Positions 25,506 through 36,500 of a DNA stretch of 64,000 nucleotides are shown in pieces; positions within the stretch are counted from its first letter, which is position 1, and every line of letters starts with the position of its first letter. Source of the DNA: Erythroxylum novogranatense. Taxonomy: Eukaryota; Streptophyta; Magnoliopsida; Malpighiales; Erythroxylaceae. The translations under genes and the position numbers were made by a program. The notes under the pieces are model-generated. The model was not told the origin of the DNA and made no database searches. It saw only the letters and a list, made by a program, of their open reading frames with translations. Where the stretch lies: assembly GCA_029891385.1 (NCBI GenBank), contig CM057233.1, forward strand, positions 35,323,540 to 35,387,539, in the 5' to 3' direction.

Positions 25506-26375
25506 ATCTCATCAGACTTTGCATCAAGTTTATCTTATTGTATCCGCTTCACATAAGCAGGACAACCCCAAACTTTCAAATGAGTAAGATAGGGTCTTTT
25601 GTTAGTCCACATCTCATATGGAGTAACATCAACTGTCCTTGATGGAACTCGCTTAACAAATAAACAAATTGTCTCGAGTGCATACCCCAAAAGATTTTTA
25701 TAACTTTGCAAAGCCCATCATCGACCGTACCATGTCTAACAAGGTTCGATTTCTCCTTTCAGCCACACCATTATGCTGTGGTGTGTAAGGTGGTGTCCAT
25801 TGAGATAAAATCCCATTATCTCTGAGATAAGCTAAAAATTGTTGGTTCAAGTATTCCCCACCACAATCGGATCGTAATGTCTTGATACATTTCCCAAGTT
25901 GATTTTCTACTTCATTTCTGAATTGTTTGAACTTTTCAAATGCTTCAGATTTGTATCTCATCAGATACAGGTACCCATATCGAGAATAATCATCGATAAA
26001 GGAAATGAAGTAAAGACAACCACTTCTAGCATGGATGGACATCAGACCACATACATCTGAATGTATTAGGTCTAATACTCCAGTCGCTCGTTCACCCTTT
26101 CCCTTAAAGGGTAACTTAGTCATCTTGCCTAATAAACGAGATTCACATGTGTCATATGATTCATAATCAAATGACCCTAAACTACCACTCTTATGGAGCT
26201 TAGCTATGCGTCTCTCATTTATATGGCCAAGGCGACAATGCCATAAGTAAGTTGATTTTAAATTATCTCGTTTACGTCTTTTCGTATCATTGACATTCAT
26301 AATTTCGCCTCTGTCTACGTTAACCTTGAGTTTACTCAACAAATCAATGCTTCTAGTGAAAACCGACCCATTAAT
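25506..26375 (-). pseudogene. Copia A2 GAG-pre-integrase and integrase fragment
   Basis: The ORF at 26342-25698 (214 codons) starts in the GAG-pre-integrase region: YLWHCRLGHINERRIAKLH with the zinc-binding His pair, and the later CESRLLGKMTK, where the usual C..C is reduced to one cysteine. The integrase core keeps the first Asp (HSDVCG), the second (LRSDCGGEY, Asp with Gly to Cys change) and Glu (HNGVAERRNRT), so the D-D-E triad is present. After a frameshift near 25700 the other frame continues with GYALETICLFVKRVPSRTV and HLKVWGCPAYVKR to 25506, with a stop near 25535. The coding sequence then runs straight into LTR sequence. The role of the family is cDNA integration; this copy is dead. 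Confidence 0.85.
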
Positions 26376-27520
26376 CCGAAAATCTTATTTCCATGGTTTG
26401 AACATATCCATATAGAGTGAGCTTGGGTTTACCCAACAACTCGAACTCTATAAGAACTCTGGTTCTCCTCATATTAATGGAAGGCGTTAGTTTTCATATT
26501 ATGTGTGAGGGTTTTCAAACTCTGGTCTCATCCAAGCTGTAGGATTATAGTCACAATGACTATATGGAATGATTTAGGGCATTTCATCAATCACATCGAA
26601 TCTATACCTATAATCATCCATCATCCCACCTGTGCATGTGTAAGTCTACTTACCTGAGAATGCAAGTAGACTTAGACTGCTGTGCACGAGCAAGTCGACT
26701 TGTGCATGTGTAAGTCGACTTACACGAGAATGCAAGTCGACTTGTGCATGTGTAAATCGACTTACCTGAGAATGCAAGTCGACTTGTGCATGTGTAAGTC
26801 GACTTATATGTAGAATTGCTCTCTAATCGGCTAATTTCTCAATCCGTGCAGTTCAAATTCACAATACCAAGTGTAATATACTTTACTTTGATGTACCAAT
26901 GAAACACTTTCATTGTATCATGCTTACCATATATAATCATACTATACATGAAAAACTTGAAATTGATTAATACACTATTATTCTCTTAGATTTCCAAATA
27001 ATTTTGAGAATACCAAATTATCTTCCTAAGTATCTCTAGGTAGTCTACACTTTATCAAGACTACTTCGGCACTGGTCACAAAATTGGTGACGGCCAAAAC
27101 AATCAAGACAAGGAAATATACTAACGAGACGCTAATGAGACACATTTGACATCTGAAAATTTTTGGAAACCCAATTTCAAGAAAATCAGTTTGGCAAGCA
27201 TACAACATCAATGTAACATATTTTTAATCACATTAAAAATGATCCAAGGCATTGGAACCGAAAAATACACAATCAATCATTCCAAACAAAACAGTTCCAG
27301 CAACTTTCTCAAAACTGCCAAGCTCTGTTTTTTTCTTGGAAAAATCATTGAAACAATTTCAATAAATTCTGAGAAAATTACAGAGGTTACAACATGTTCA
27401 CAACATGCTTCATGAAATTTTTCAGGATTTATTTCCAATAAAAACTTAACCAACCTCAGCAACCAAGACAATGTTGAATCTGTCTTCCTCAACACAGATA
27501 TTCACCTCGAAAATATAGCC
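26376..27520 (-). other. Copia A2 leader region, gag deleted
   Basis: There is no gag motif between the integrase fragment and the LTR, although a complete element would have about 1 kb of gag there. The sequence from about 26830 to 27520 is AT-rich leader-like DNA. The LTR loses homology with its partner at 27521, just after CCTGGCT on the minus strand, and no PBS is found. A deletion thus removed the U5 end and PBS as well. Confidence 0.55.
26631..26816. repeat. Tandem repeat with AAGTCGACTT palindromes
   Basis: About four imperfect copies of a ~42-bp unit built of 'gtgcatgtgt', the palindrome AAGTCGACTT, 'acctgagaat' and 'gc' plus a second palindrome. Perfect or near-perfect palindromes (some AAGTCTACTT or AAATCGACTT) alternate through the array. 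It lies in the untranslated leader of A2. Confidence 0.9.
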
Positions 27521-28270
27521 AGGATCTATGTGTCTATATAACGAAGTCAAACCATAACGACCAAAGGAGACCGTCTCTAACGGGATCCACGCAGAGGTCG
27601 GAGAACCTAACCGGGGCAAACCCTTTGACCCGAGAATAGCTAGAATAAGGGAGAGAGTGCTAGCTCTTACCTTATTCTTAGAGAGCTCAAGGAGAAGAAG
27701 ATGGTGAAGCTTGGAGAAGAAGATGAAGCTTGAAGAAAGATGATGAAGAGAGGAGAAGCTTTGGATTTTAAAACCCTTTCTTAAAACCAACGACCATCAA
27801 CCCCATTTTTTATTCTAATGGCCATTTGTCTTTAACCATTTAAAGACATTAAATGCTAAAGTGGTGAGCTTTCCACGTTAGCCATATATATATATATATA
27901 TATAGTTAAGATAAGTCTTCTCCTCCTCCTTCCACGTTGATGATGATATATATATATATATATTTATATTAATTAATTACTTCATTAATTAATAAGATAT
28001 ATATATATATATAAATGCTGAAGTGGTCCAGTCACACTGGGGTCGGTCCTACCGGCCTACAGGTCCCGGTATGGAAAAAAACATCGAAGACCTGTTTCAG
28101 CAATATCAATGTCGCGATCTCATCGGGACATACCCCGATCTCATCGGGATCCATTTGGTTCTATTGCTCTCCATATAATGGATCTCTATCCAAAACTATT
28201 TTACGAATTCTCCGAGTCACTCTTATGCGTGTGACCCATTAAGTTCCCGGTTATGTTGGCCACTTAGATT
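27521..28270 (-). repeat. Copia A2 5' LTR, R/U5-side part
   Basis: 27521-28125 repeats 24905-25505 with few differences. 28126-28270 continues into sequence homologous to A1 around 1390-1470 (the run GTGACCCATTAAGTTCCCGG). It is interrupted at 28270 by Copia B, whose TSD AGATT is 28266-28270. A donor-like AAG|GTAAGA is present at 27670 on the minus strand. Confidence 0.9.
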
Positions 28271-29694
28271 TGTTAGTAGTGTGCCCTAGGCCAATGAACA
28301 TTTGTGATTTATGTATTAACATTATGATTTGTTAATAATATATATTATGAGGTATTCCGTTTCATATATGCATGTATTTCGTTTATATAATGTGATTTAC
28401 ATTCCATGAATAGTATTAGACTTATGTCATCAAGTATGTGATTTGATAGTAAAACCATAAGCGTTATAACACTATTCTAGATCATCATCGGTCGATCATT
28501 ATTGGTGGAACAATAATGAATTAAGAATAGTATGTGTTCGATTGATGATCACGCTTTCTCGATCATGGATATGAGATATCAAATCAGAAACATAGATATA
28601 TGTTAGAGAACATATATTGGACCGACCCACATAAAGAATACTACATGGTTTCATGTCATTAGTGATTCTTTATATGGTTTGACTTTAATCCTTTCACCTG
28701 AAGTCATCATGGTTCCCTACATGAGGAATTTAGTGTTTTGATATTAGACTAAGTTATTTTAACCGAATAACAAATAGTCTTATGTTGGACACTAAATGAA
28801 TCATACGGAGGGATGTGAATGACGTAGATGGGATTTGTACCTCTCTTAAATGAGAGAGATATCATTTGGGCCTCTTGACAAGTGTGACTGAAGAAATGCA
28901 TGGCCGTGCTCAAATGAATTGATGAAGAGTCATCAATGTCATTTGTTATAATCAGTCAACTTGGGGATCAAGAAACTATGATTAATCAAAGGTTGACATG
29001 TACCATGCCTTGTGATTAATCTTGATATCGTGTTACAAAAGGACTAAGCCTATAACCATAGTTCTGAGTTAAATCGGATTATCGATCCTCATTTGATTTG
29101 GGTAGTCATAATGTCTTGCTAGAGGCTGCTTATGACTTATGGGTCTTGAAGTGTAATCAAGTCCATTGCCAACATCAAATGAGCCTACAGGGTCGCACAC
29201 AAAGAGTGATGTGATCTGGGCTTATTCTCTTGGGCCTAATTTATTAGGTGTTGAATAAATATATTTAGATATATTTATTGGGCTGGATTTAATTAAGTTG
29301 TTGGGCTTTTATTATATATGATATAATGGGCCGAAACTTAATAGGGCCTGAATGAGATTAGGGTTTCTCTATAAATAGAGAAACTTAGGTCTCATTAGGT
29401 CAAGAAAAAAAAAGACGAAACCCTAGCCGCCATCCGAGAGAATAATCGTGCGGCGTTCGGAAGTGTTTTTGAACGTGCTAGCACACCACAGCCGCAGCCC
29501 GGATCGTGCATACTCATGCGGAGACCGGTAGAGGGCATTCGCGTTTTGCAGTGTCTTGGAATCCGAAAAGAAGCAATCTATCCACGAAAATAAGGTATTT
29601 TCATACATCTTTGGTATTCTCGATTATACTCATGTTGTTGTATGGTCTTTTTCCGCAGTGTATTGTGAATACTCGGACCGTACGCGATCCAACA
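28271..29694 (+). repeat. 5' LTR of Copia B
   Basis: 1424 bp, TGTTAG...CCAACA. It contains a TATA box at 29370-29378. The 3' part also encodes a short minus-strand ORF (29608-29423) that recurs in the other LTR; it is antisense to the transcript and taken as chance. Confidence 0.95.
29363..29384 (+). promoter_or_regulatory. TATA box within an inverted repeat (Copia B 5' LTR)
   Basis: GTTTCTCTAT-AA-ATAGAGAAAC: 10-bp arms around AA, with TATAAATAG at 29370-29378 in the centre. The same sequence occurs in the 3' LTR (TATAAATAG at 38215-38223). By position it is the likely core promoter, with RNA starting shortly downstream. Confidence 0.7.
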
Positions 29695-29695
29695 G

Positions 29696-29708
29696 TGGTA
29701 TCAGAGCC
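29696..29708 (+). other. Primer-binding site of Copia B (tRNA-iMet)
   Basis: TGGTATCAGAGCC, the standard plant initiator-tRNA-Met complement, one base after the LTR end. Confidence 0.95.
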
Positions 29709-31070
29709 AGGTTCTTCTGTAAAATCGTTAATATACGTGTTTTTGATTACATGTGTTCACGATTTTGGCATCTGTATAATCGAAAATATATACATGTTTG
29801 GATTACATGTGTTTACGGATTTGGTTTCTGTAGAGATAAAAATATGCATGTTTTGATTACATGTGCTCACATTTTGGTTGCGTGATATGAAAGTATTTTT
29901 ATTTCATGCATGTTCTTTTCAGATCTGTTGATTATCTTGGCACTGATGAGAATATATGATAAGCATGAAGGGTTTGACCGACAGGTGGTGGCTGCTAGGG
30001 TTTCCACTATGTGAGACATGGATCTGGAATGGGAAACCGCAAGTATTCATGTTGGACAAGGATATTCCAGTCGACTAGCATCTCTTCCAGTCGACTAGAA
30101 GTGTTCCAGTCGACTGGTTGGAGAGCGGAGATGAGCGTTTTAGCGAAAAACGTTCGTTCCAGTCGACTGAAAATGGTTCCAGTCGACTAATACAAGTCGA
30201 CCAATGACTAAGATCTCTTCCAATGACTAGAAGTGTTCCAATGATCGGTTGGAGGCGAGATGAGTTTTGGTGAAAACGTTTGTTCCAAATGATGGAATTG
30301 GTTCCATCAACTATCATCTTTCCAATGATCGGTAGCACAAGTCGACCAGTCGACTATCAGCTTTTCCAGTCGACTGGCAAGCCCAGCAAGGGGCAGTTTT
30401 CCCTACGCTTGTTTATTTGTTATGTGTTATATATTCTGGGTGATGTTACATGTGTTTATTTATATTTTTTGAATATTTATATTCATGTGTAAGTTACTAT
30501 TCTATACTTCTAATATATATATACTCAAGTATGTTGTGATATAGGATTAGAAATAGCATAGTACAAACACCCTTACTAATAGGATTAGTAGCCTTCATAA
30601 TGTACTAAGAACGACCCTCTTCATAATTTCAAGTTTATATGCCTTCCATAAATCTTTACCAATGTTTATCTCTAGCTTATCCTTATGTGGGTTTTTGCCA
30701 AAGCAAGGCATGTAGGGATCATCTAGGGAAGACATTTGAATAATGGTGCTATTCATAGGTAAAGTATGGTTAAACTTGACTAAGCTATCAAAACGGTTTT
30801 GGGCTTAGGGCATAAGATTGGGTTTTTACATACATGCAGTACATAAGATGTATTTTAACATAAGCCCATCAAGAGTTACATGTGATGTAATTGAAAAGAG
30901 TTTTCTACCTAAATAACTAAGTTTTGAGTGTTAAGCCAAAGCTTTCTTAGGACTTAGTGAAATATGGATCTTATTTCTCCCATTTTTCAATTGAGGGTTA
31001 TTTATTTGAGTGGGAGCTAATACCTCATAATATATGAATGTTGACCCTTGTTGCATAATTTTTGTAGATT
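29709..31070 (+). other. Untranslated leader of Copia B
   Basis: There is no conserved ORF between PBS and the gag start. It contains the palindrome cluster at 30067-30377, then AT-rich sequence up to gag. At about 1.36 kb it is long for a Copia leader. Confidence 0.75.
30067..30377. repeat. Cluster of CCAGTCGACTGG-type palindromes
   Basis: At least seven copies of TTCCAGTCGACT(A/G) or close variants with GTCGAC cores, often followed by 'agaagtgttcc' or 'ggttggag'. The cluster also has decayed forms such as CCAATGACTAG and CCAATGATCGG in the middle of what looks like a duplicated ~100-bp segment ('ggttggag..gagatgag..gaaaacgtt'). It lies in the leader of B. Confidence 0.85.
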
Positions 31071-32052
31071 ATGGCTACTCCATCCACAAACCTTTCTATG
31101 CGATCTATCTTAGAGAAAGAAAAGCTTAGTGGAACAAATTTCCTAGATTGGTATAGGAACTTGAGAATTGTTCTCAAGCAAGAAAGAAAACTTTATGTTT
31201 TGGAAAAGCCCATCCCTGAGGAACCACCGGCAAATGCACCTAAGGCTCAAAAGGATGCTTACATGAAGCATATCAATGACTCTACGGATGTGTCATGCCT
31301 TATGTTAGGCGCCATAATCTCTGACCTTCAGAAGGATTTAGAGGAAATGGAGGCCTATGACATGCTTGCTCAACTGAAAACTATGTTTCAAGAGCAAGCA
31401 CGCCAAGAGAGGTTTAGAACCACTAAGGCATTGAATTCATGCAAGATGACTCCTGGCACACCCGTGAGTGCTCATGTTCTCAAGATGAAGAGTTACATTC
31501 ATCATCTTGAGAAATTAGGTGCACCTGTTAGTCAAGAATTGGCAACTGATCTTATTCTAGCATCTTTGACTGATGAATATGATCAGTTCATTCTTAACTA
31601 CAACATGCATAATATGGAGAAGTCCATTGACGAATTGCATGGGATGCTGAAAACTGCTGAAGAGAACTTAAAGGGAAAGGTTAAGACCACCAATGAAGTT
31701 CTTGTGGTTCAAAAGGGAAAAGCTTTCAAGAAGAAGGGCACAACAAAAGACAAAGGTAAAGTACCCAAGTCCAAGGCCAAGCCCAAGCCTAAAGCGAAGA
31801 CTAAGGCACCCAAGGAGGGAGTTTGCCTTCATTGCAATGAACCTGGTCATTGGAAAAGGAACTGCAAACTCTATTTGGAAGAGCTGAAAGAGAAGAAGAA
31901 TAGTGCGACTACTTCTTCAGGTACGTTTGTTATAGAAATCAATTTTACTCCTTCTGCAATTTGGGTATTAGATACCGGAGCTGCAACTCACATTTGTACT
32001 AATGTACAGAGTCTAAGAAGGACTAGAAGATTGAAGTCTGGTGAGATCGACC
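31071..32052 (+). CDS. Copia B gag and start of protease (interrupted)
   Basis: The start codon at 31071 follows the AT-rich leader; the N-terminus MATPSTNLSMRSILEKEKLS is gag-like, with LSGTNFLDWYRNLRIVL and then a UBN2/retrotransposon-gag region. Lys-rich residues about 205-250 precede one CCHC zinc knuckle CLHCNEPGHWKRNC (residues about 252-265; 31824-31865), which binds the RNA genome in the family. The aspartic-protease motif WVLDTGAATHIC follows near 31965. The frame is intact up to 32052, where solo LTR C begins in the codons after GEIDL; the open frame running on to 32381 is C sequence, not protein. Protease and pol resume at 34154. Confidence 0.9.
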
Positions 32053-34148
32053 TGTTGGATCGGAAAAAGAAAGCATGCTTAGTTTGGAGAAACGATAGAT
32101 TTCAAAACTTTTTAAGAAATCGTCTTGTAGCGGAAGCAATATATCCAAATCAACATGCTAATCCATACATGATATGGTATAAGGATAATAAAACCAAGAA
32201 CAAGATAAAAGGAATTACCGACTCCTTCGCCATGACTTTAAATCCTCATTGCTATCCTCTCCTTCTTGTATCCAAATCCTTTGCCTTTGAGTCTTTTCCT
32301 TTAGCAATCTATCTTCTTCCTTGTAGTAGTATCCTCTACCAATTAGATTTACCACTTGTTCTTCAAGGACAACTAGGTTAACAAAATCCTTTGGTGGGAA
32401 AGGAGAAGAAAAATTTGGAGGAGATTTTCTTAGAAGAAGAAGAACCAAAATCAAACTCTTTCAATTCTTTCACTTAGGAATTTCGGTTCTCTCTTGCATG
32501 AAAAGAGAGAATGTCTAAAAACATGCAAAACCCTTTCTTACCTCTCAATTTCGAAATATGCATAAATGGAAAGAGTGAGAGGCATCCAATGCATCACTTC
32601 ACATTAATCACTCATCAAATAGCCAATAAATGAGACTTACTTCATTTATCTTTAAAATGGCTATTTGAAAAGACCATAACCTATAATTGAATACCCATTT
32701 CAGTTTTGGCAAGAAGAAAGAAGGAAGATGGTCCATCTAATGCACATCTTTCATCTTTAATCTAATGAATGCAAATAGGTTACATGCCAACATTAAAAGC
32801 CAACCATTAAACCATTTAATGGTAAGTTCATAACTCCATTTAATAATGATGAACCATAATAAAGACCATCTTTATTTAGTATTTTAATGTCAAATGTGTG
32901 GTTACACATCTAACCTAACAAAATTTCGAAATTGCTTCTTCTCCATTTAAAAAAATTTGTTTTAATATAATTAATCTAATCAATTACATTAAACCAAAAC
33001 AAGCCCATTTCTAAATGAACATATGGGCTTCCAATTAACCATTAATTAGTATAAGCCCATCATTCAATTATGGACTTCTAAAGCCTCCAAACTACTTCTT
33101 ACTTAGCTTGATAACCTTCCTTAAAGCCAAGTGGGGAATCTTATTGGACTTTGATAATTCAAGCTCCAATAAGCCCAGAAATAATTCAATCTCATTGGAA
33201 TTAATTCTAGCTTATTAACTAAATGTCATTCCACCAAAGACAATTAGTTGAACTCTTGAATTATTAAATATTATAAGAATATGTCCAATTGCAAACCCTA
33301 TTTAGAACCTTATTATAGCCATCCGCACAACAAAGGGTAAAATTACCGCTTTGCCCTTATGTTGGTTTTTTCTTCTAGATCTCTCATTTTACTTTATATG
33401 GTGATTAACACATAAGATCTCATCTTAGTGTTAAGAATTGATGGGTAGCTAGTCCATCAAACTATCGGCGCCAGCTTAATCACCAAATCTCCTTAAAACA
33501 TCTGAAGAGATGATAACACTATAAACTCTTTATTTGAGTGAATGTTCTCGATCGTGTTTCAATTAATAATTCCAACATGCAGACATCGGATTAATACCTG
33601 TAAAAATCCATTCCGATCATATCAAGAATTATAATGAAACACATATGAGTTCACCACTCATCAAGATTGTGGTTCATAATAAGCGAATGCTTAAGTTGTA
33701 TGTTTTAAGATTAAAGTAACGGCCCACTTTATTCTTGAAAACATACTTGATTCCAATTCATTTAATAGTGCCATTATCGATAGTCTACTACTATCATGAT
33801 ATGAAACTCATCATTCCCTTTAAGTAAACTCCTTTACTTATATAGAGATAAATCGCAACACTACAGCCTCAAACCATAATCAAACGACCAACTTGATTAT
33901 TCAACTGTGAATCAATTAATTGATTCTAATAATATACATGTTTCCCATACATCTCTATGTATATGTATATTACTTACAAATGAATCTTAGTACCTTATGA
34001 CCAGATATATAATGCTCATACAGATAAAACCAAAATCTTTTGTTTTATTAATAATAAATATTTTCATTACAAAACTGTAACTGAAGAAAATAAAGTTACA
34101 TGTAAATACACTTGCTTTCCAGGGAACTATATTTACATAACTCCAACA
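32053..34148 (-). mobile_element. Solo LTR C inside Copia B protease
   Basis: The 2096-bp insertion has ends TGTTGGATCGG and CTCCAACA and 5-bp TSD CGACC at 32048-32052 and 34149-34153. On the minus strand it ends CCGATCCAACA, the same terminal octamer type as Copia B LTRs, so minus orientation is likely. Minus-strand U3 starts TGTTGGAGTTATG. No PBS, PPT or coding domain and no internal direct repeat is seen, which fits a solo LTR of a large-LTR Copia. The small ORFs inside (for example 32454-32215) have no recognised domain. Confidence 0.85.
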
Positions 34149-34153
34149 CGACC

Positions 34154-35480
34154 TGCGCGTGGGAAATGGAGCAAGAGTTGCTGCTTTATCCGTGGGGACG
34201 TATGATCTTATTTTTGCCTACTGGGCTCATTTTGGAACTCAAGAATTGTTATTATTTACCTACTATGAGTAGGAACATTATTTCTTTTGCTTGTTTAGAG
34301 AATGATGGATTTAAATTTTCTATTGAGAATAGAAGTATTTCCATTTATAAGAATGACATTTTATATGGCATTGCACGTCAATTAAATGGCATTTATACTC
34401 TAGACACTGAGTTTGTTACAAATGAGCCCATCTATAACATAAATACCAAGAAGTTTAAATCTAACGATTTGAACCCAACCTATCTCTGGCATTGTCGTTT
34501 AGGCTATGTAAACGAAAAACGCATTTCAAAACTCCATCAAGATGGATTCATTGATTCTTTTGAATCTTTTGAGACATGTGATTCTTGTTTACTGGGTAAG
34601 ATGACAAAGGCCCCCTTCACAGGTAAAGGGGAAAGGGCCAATGAGCTATTGGGCCTTATACATACCGATGTATGCGGTCCTTTTAGCATATCAGCGAGAG
34701 GAGGTTATTTGTATTTCATTACTTTTACAGATGACTTCAGTAGATATGGGTATGTCTATTAAATGAAGTACAAATCTGAATCTTTTGAAAAGTTCAAAGA
34801 ATATAAGAACGAAGTACAAAATCAGCTTGGCAAGAATATTAAAATCCTTCGATCTGATCGAGGAGGTGAATATCTATGCCAAGAGTTTGATGATTATCTT
34901 AAGGATTGTGGAATTGTTTCGCAATTGACTCCTCCAGGAACTCCTCAATGGAATGGTGTTTCTGAAAGGAGAAATCGAACTCTATTAGATATGGTTCGAT
35001 CAATGATGAGTCAAACTGATCTTCCAAAATACTTCTGGGGCTATGCTTTAGAAACCGCAGCATTCATATTGAACTGTATTCCTTTAAAGGCTGTAGAAAA
35101 GACACCTTATGAGATATGGACTGGGAAGCGTCCTAATTTATCTTTTCTAAAGATTTGGGGTTGTGAGGCTTATGTGAAGCATCCAATTGCTGACAAGTTG
35201 GCACCCAAATCTGAAAAATGTTATTTTGTGAGATATCCTAAGGAAACTAAAGGATATTACTTTTACATCCCATCAGAGAACAAAGTGTTTGTTGCTCGAA
35301 ATGGTTTCTTCTTAGAGAAGGAATTTGTTTCCAAAGGAAACAGTGGGAGTAAAGTACAACTTGAAGAAATTCAAGTTTCACAAAATGACATTGAGCCTGA
35401 AAAGGAGATTGAAGCGAGCTCACAAGCTATTGATGAGCAACCTTCAACAACACAAGGCCCACGTAGATCTGATAGATTCT
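34154..35480 (+). pseudogene. Copia B protease end, GAG-pre-integrase and integrase
   Basis: After C, the frame from 34154 reads LRVGNGARVAAL, the expected protease continuation. A one-base shift near 34215 moves it into the frame of GLILELKNCYYLPTMSRNII. The GAG-pre-integrase zinc site YLWHCRLGYVNEKRI...CDSCLLGK (about 34480-34600) has both His and both Cys. The integrase core has D (HTDVCGPF), D (LRSDRGGEYL) and E (NGVSERRNRT), a complete D-D-E triad. A nonsense codon TAA at 34759-34761 stands where the family has a Leu codon (likely TTA to TAA), after YGYVY. Reading resumes immediately with MKYKSESFEKF. KIWGCEAYVKHP near 35150 belongs to the C-terminal part. A frameshift near 35480 ends this frame. 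Confidence 0.9.
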
Positions 35481-36500
35481 TCATGAGCCCGAGAGATATG
35501 GATTTCTCGTTCTCGATGATGATAATGTGATGCTCATCGATCATAATGAGCCCACAACCTATCAAGAAGCTATTGAAAGTCCAGAATCTGCTAAATGGTT
35601 AGAGGCCATGAAAGCAGAGATGCAATCCATGTATGACAATCAAGTTTGGACTTTGATTGATCCATCTGATGGCTTGAAGACCATTGGATGCAAATGGGTT
35701 TTCAAAAAGAACCTCGACATGGATGGAAATGTGCACACTTATAAAGCAAGACTTATTGCTAAAGGTTATCGACAAGTTCATGGAATTGATTATAATGAGA
35801 CATTTTCTCCAGTGGTCATGATCAAATCCATTAGAATTCTTATTGCCATAGCTGCATACTACGATTATGAGATATGGCAAATGGATGTCAAAACGGCTTT
35901 CCTTAATGGAAACTTACTTGAGGATGTATATATGATACAACCTGAGGGTTTTGTCCATCCTAAGAATTCGGGAAAGGTGTGCAAGCTTCAAAGATCCATT
36001 TATGGATTGAAGCAAGCATCAAGAAGCTGGAATCTTCGTTTTGATGAAGTTGTCAAAGAGTTTGGATTCATCAAGAATGAAGATGAACCTTGTGTTTACA
36101 AAAAGGTTAGTGGGAGTGTTGTTGTCTTCTTAGCTTTATATGTTGATGACATACTGCTCATTGGAAACGATATTTGGTTAAGGAAACGTTTCTCAATGAA
36201 AGACTTAGGTGAGGCTGCCTATGTTTTAGGCATTAAGATCTATAGAGATAGATCAAGAAAGCTTATAGGCCTAAGTCAGAGTACATACATAGATAAGATA
36301 CTGAAAAGGTTCAGTATGCAAGATTCTAAGAGAGGATTCTTGCCTATGTCACATGGAATCAAGCTTTCTAAGAAGGATTGTCCTACTTCAGGTAAAGAGC
36401 TTGAGCACATGAGTAAGATTCCATATGCATCTGCAATTGGATATATCATGTATGTCATGTTATGTACTCGACCAGATGTCTCATATGCTTTGAGCATAAC
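35481..36500 (+). pseudogene. Copia B reverse transcriptase
   Basis: After the frameshift the frame continues as RYGFLVLDDDN and TYQEAIESPESAKWLEAM (35545 on). The RT domain has WVFKKNLDMDGNVHTYKARL, the QVHGIDYNETFSPVV block, QMDVKTAFLNGNL (35878-35915; first catalytic Asp), YGLKQASRSWN and the active-site YVDD in LALYVDDILLIGND (about 36130-36170). All three catalytic Asp are present and this frame has no stop from 35527 to 36792, so the RT is the best preserved domain in the window. The domain copies RNA to cDNA in cytoplasmic particles in the family. It is not translatable from gag in this copy. Confidence 0.92.

Noticed and set aside
26631..26816. CRISPR-like array
   Set aside because: Repeats are contiguous palindromic units without unique spacers, and lie in the leader of a plant Copia element.
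29423..29608. Conserved 61-codon minus-strand ORF, repeated at 38270-38455
   Set aside because: Conserved only because it lies in the two LTRs of B; it is antisense to the transcript and has no domain.
29696..29708. tRNA gene signal at PBS sites (also 706, 48969, 54608)
   Set aside because: Only a 12-14-base tRNA complement is present, adjacent to LTR ends; no cloverleaf sequence.
32053..32381. C-terminal extension of the Copia B gag ORF
   Set aside because: Reading continues by chance into solo LTR C; the true protein frame is cut at 32052 and resumes at 34154.
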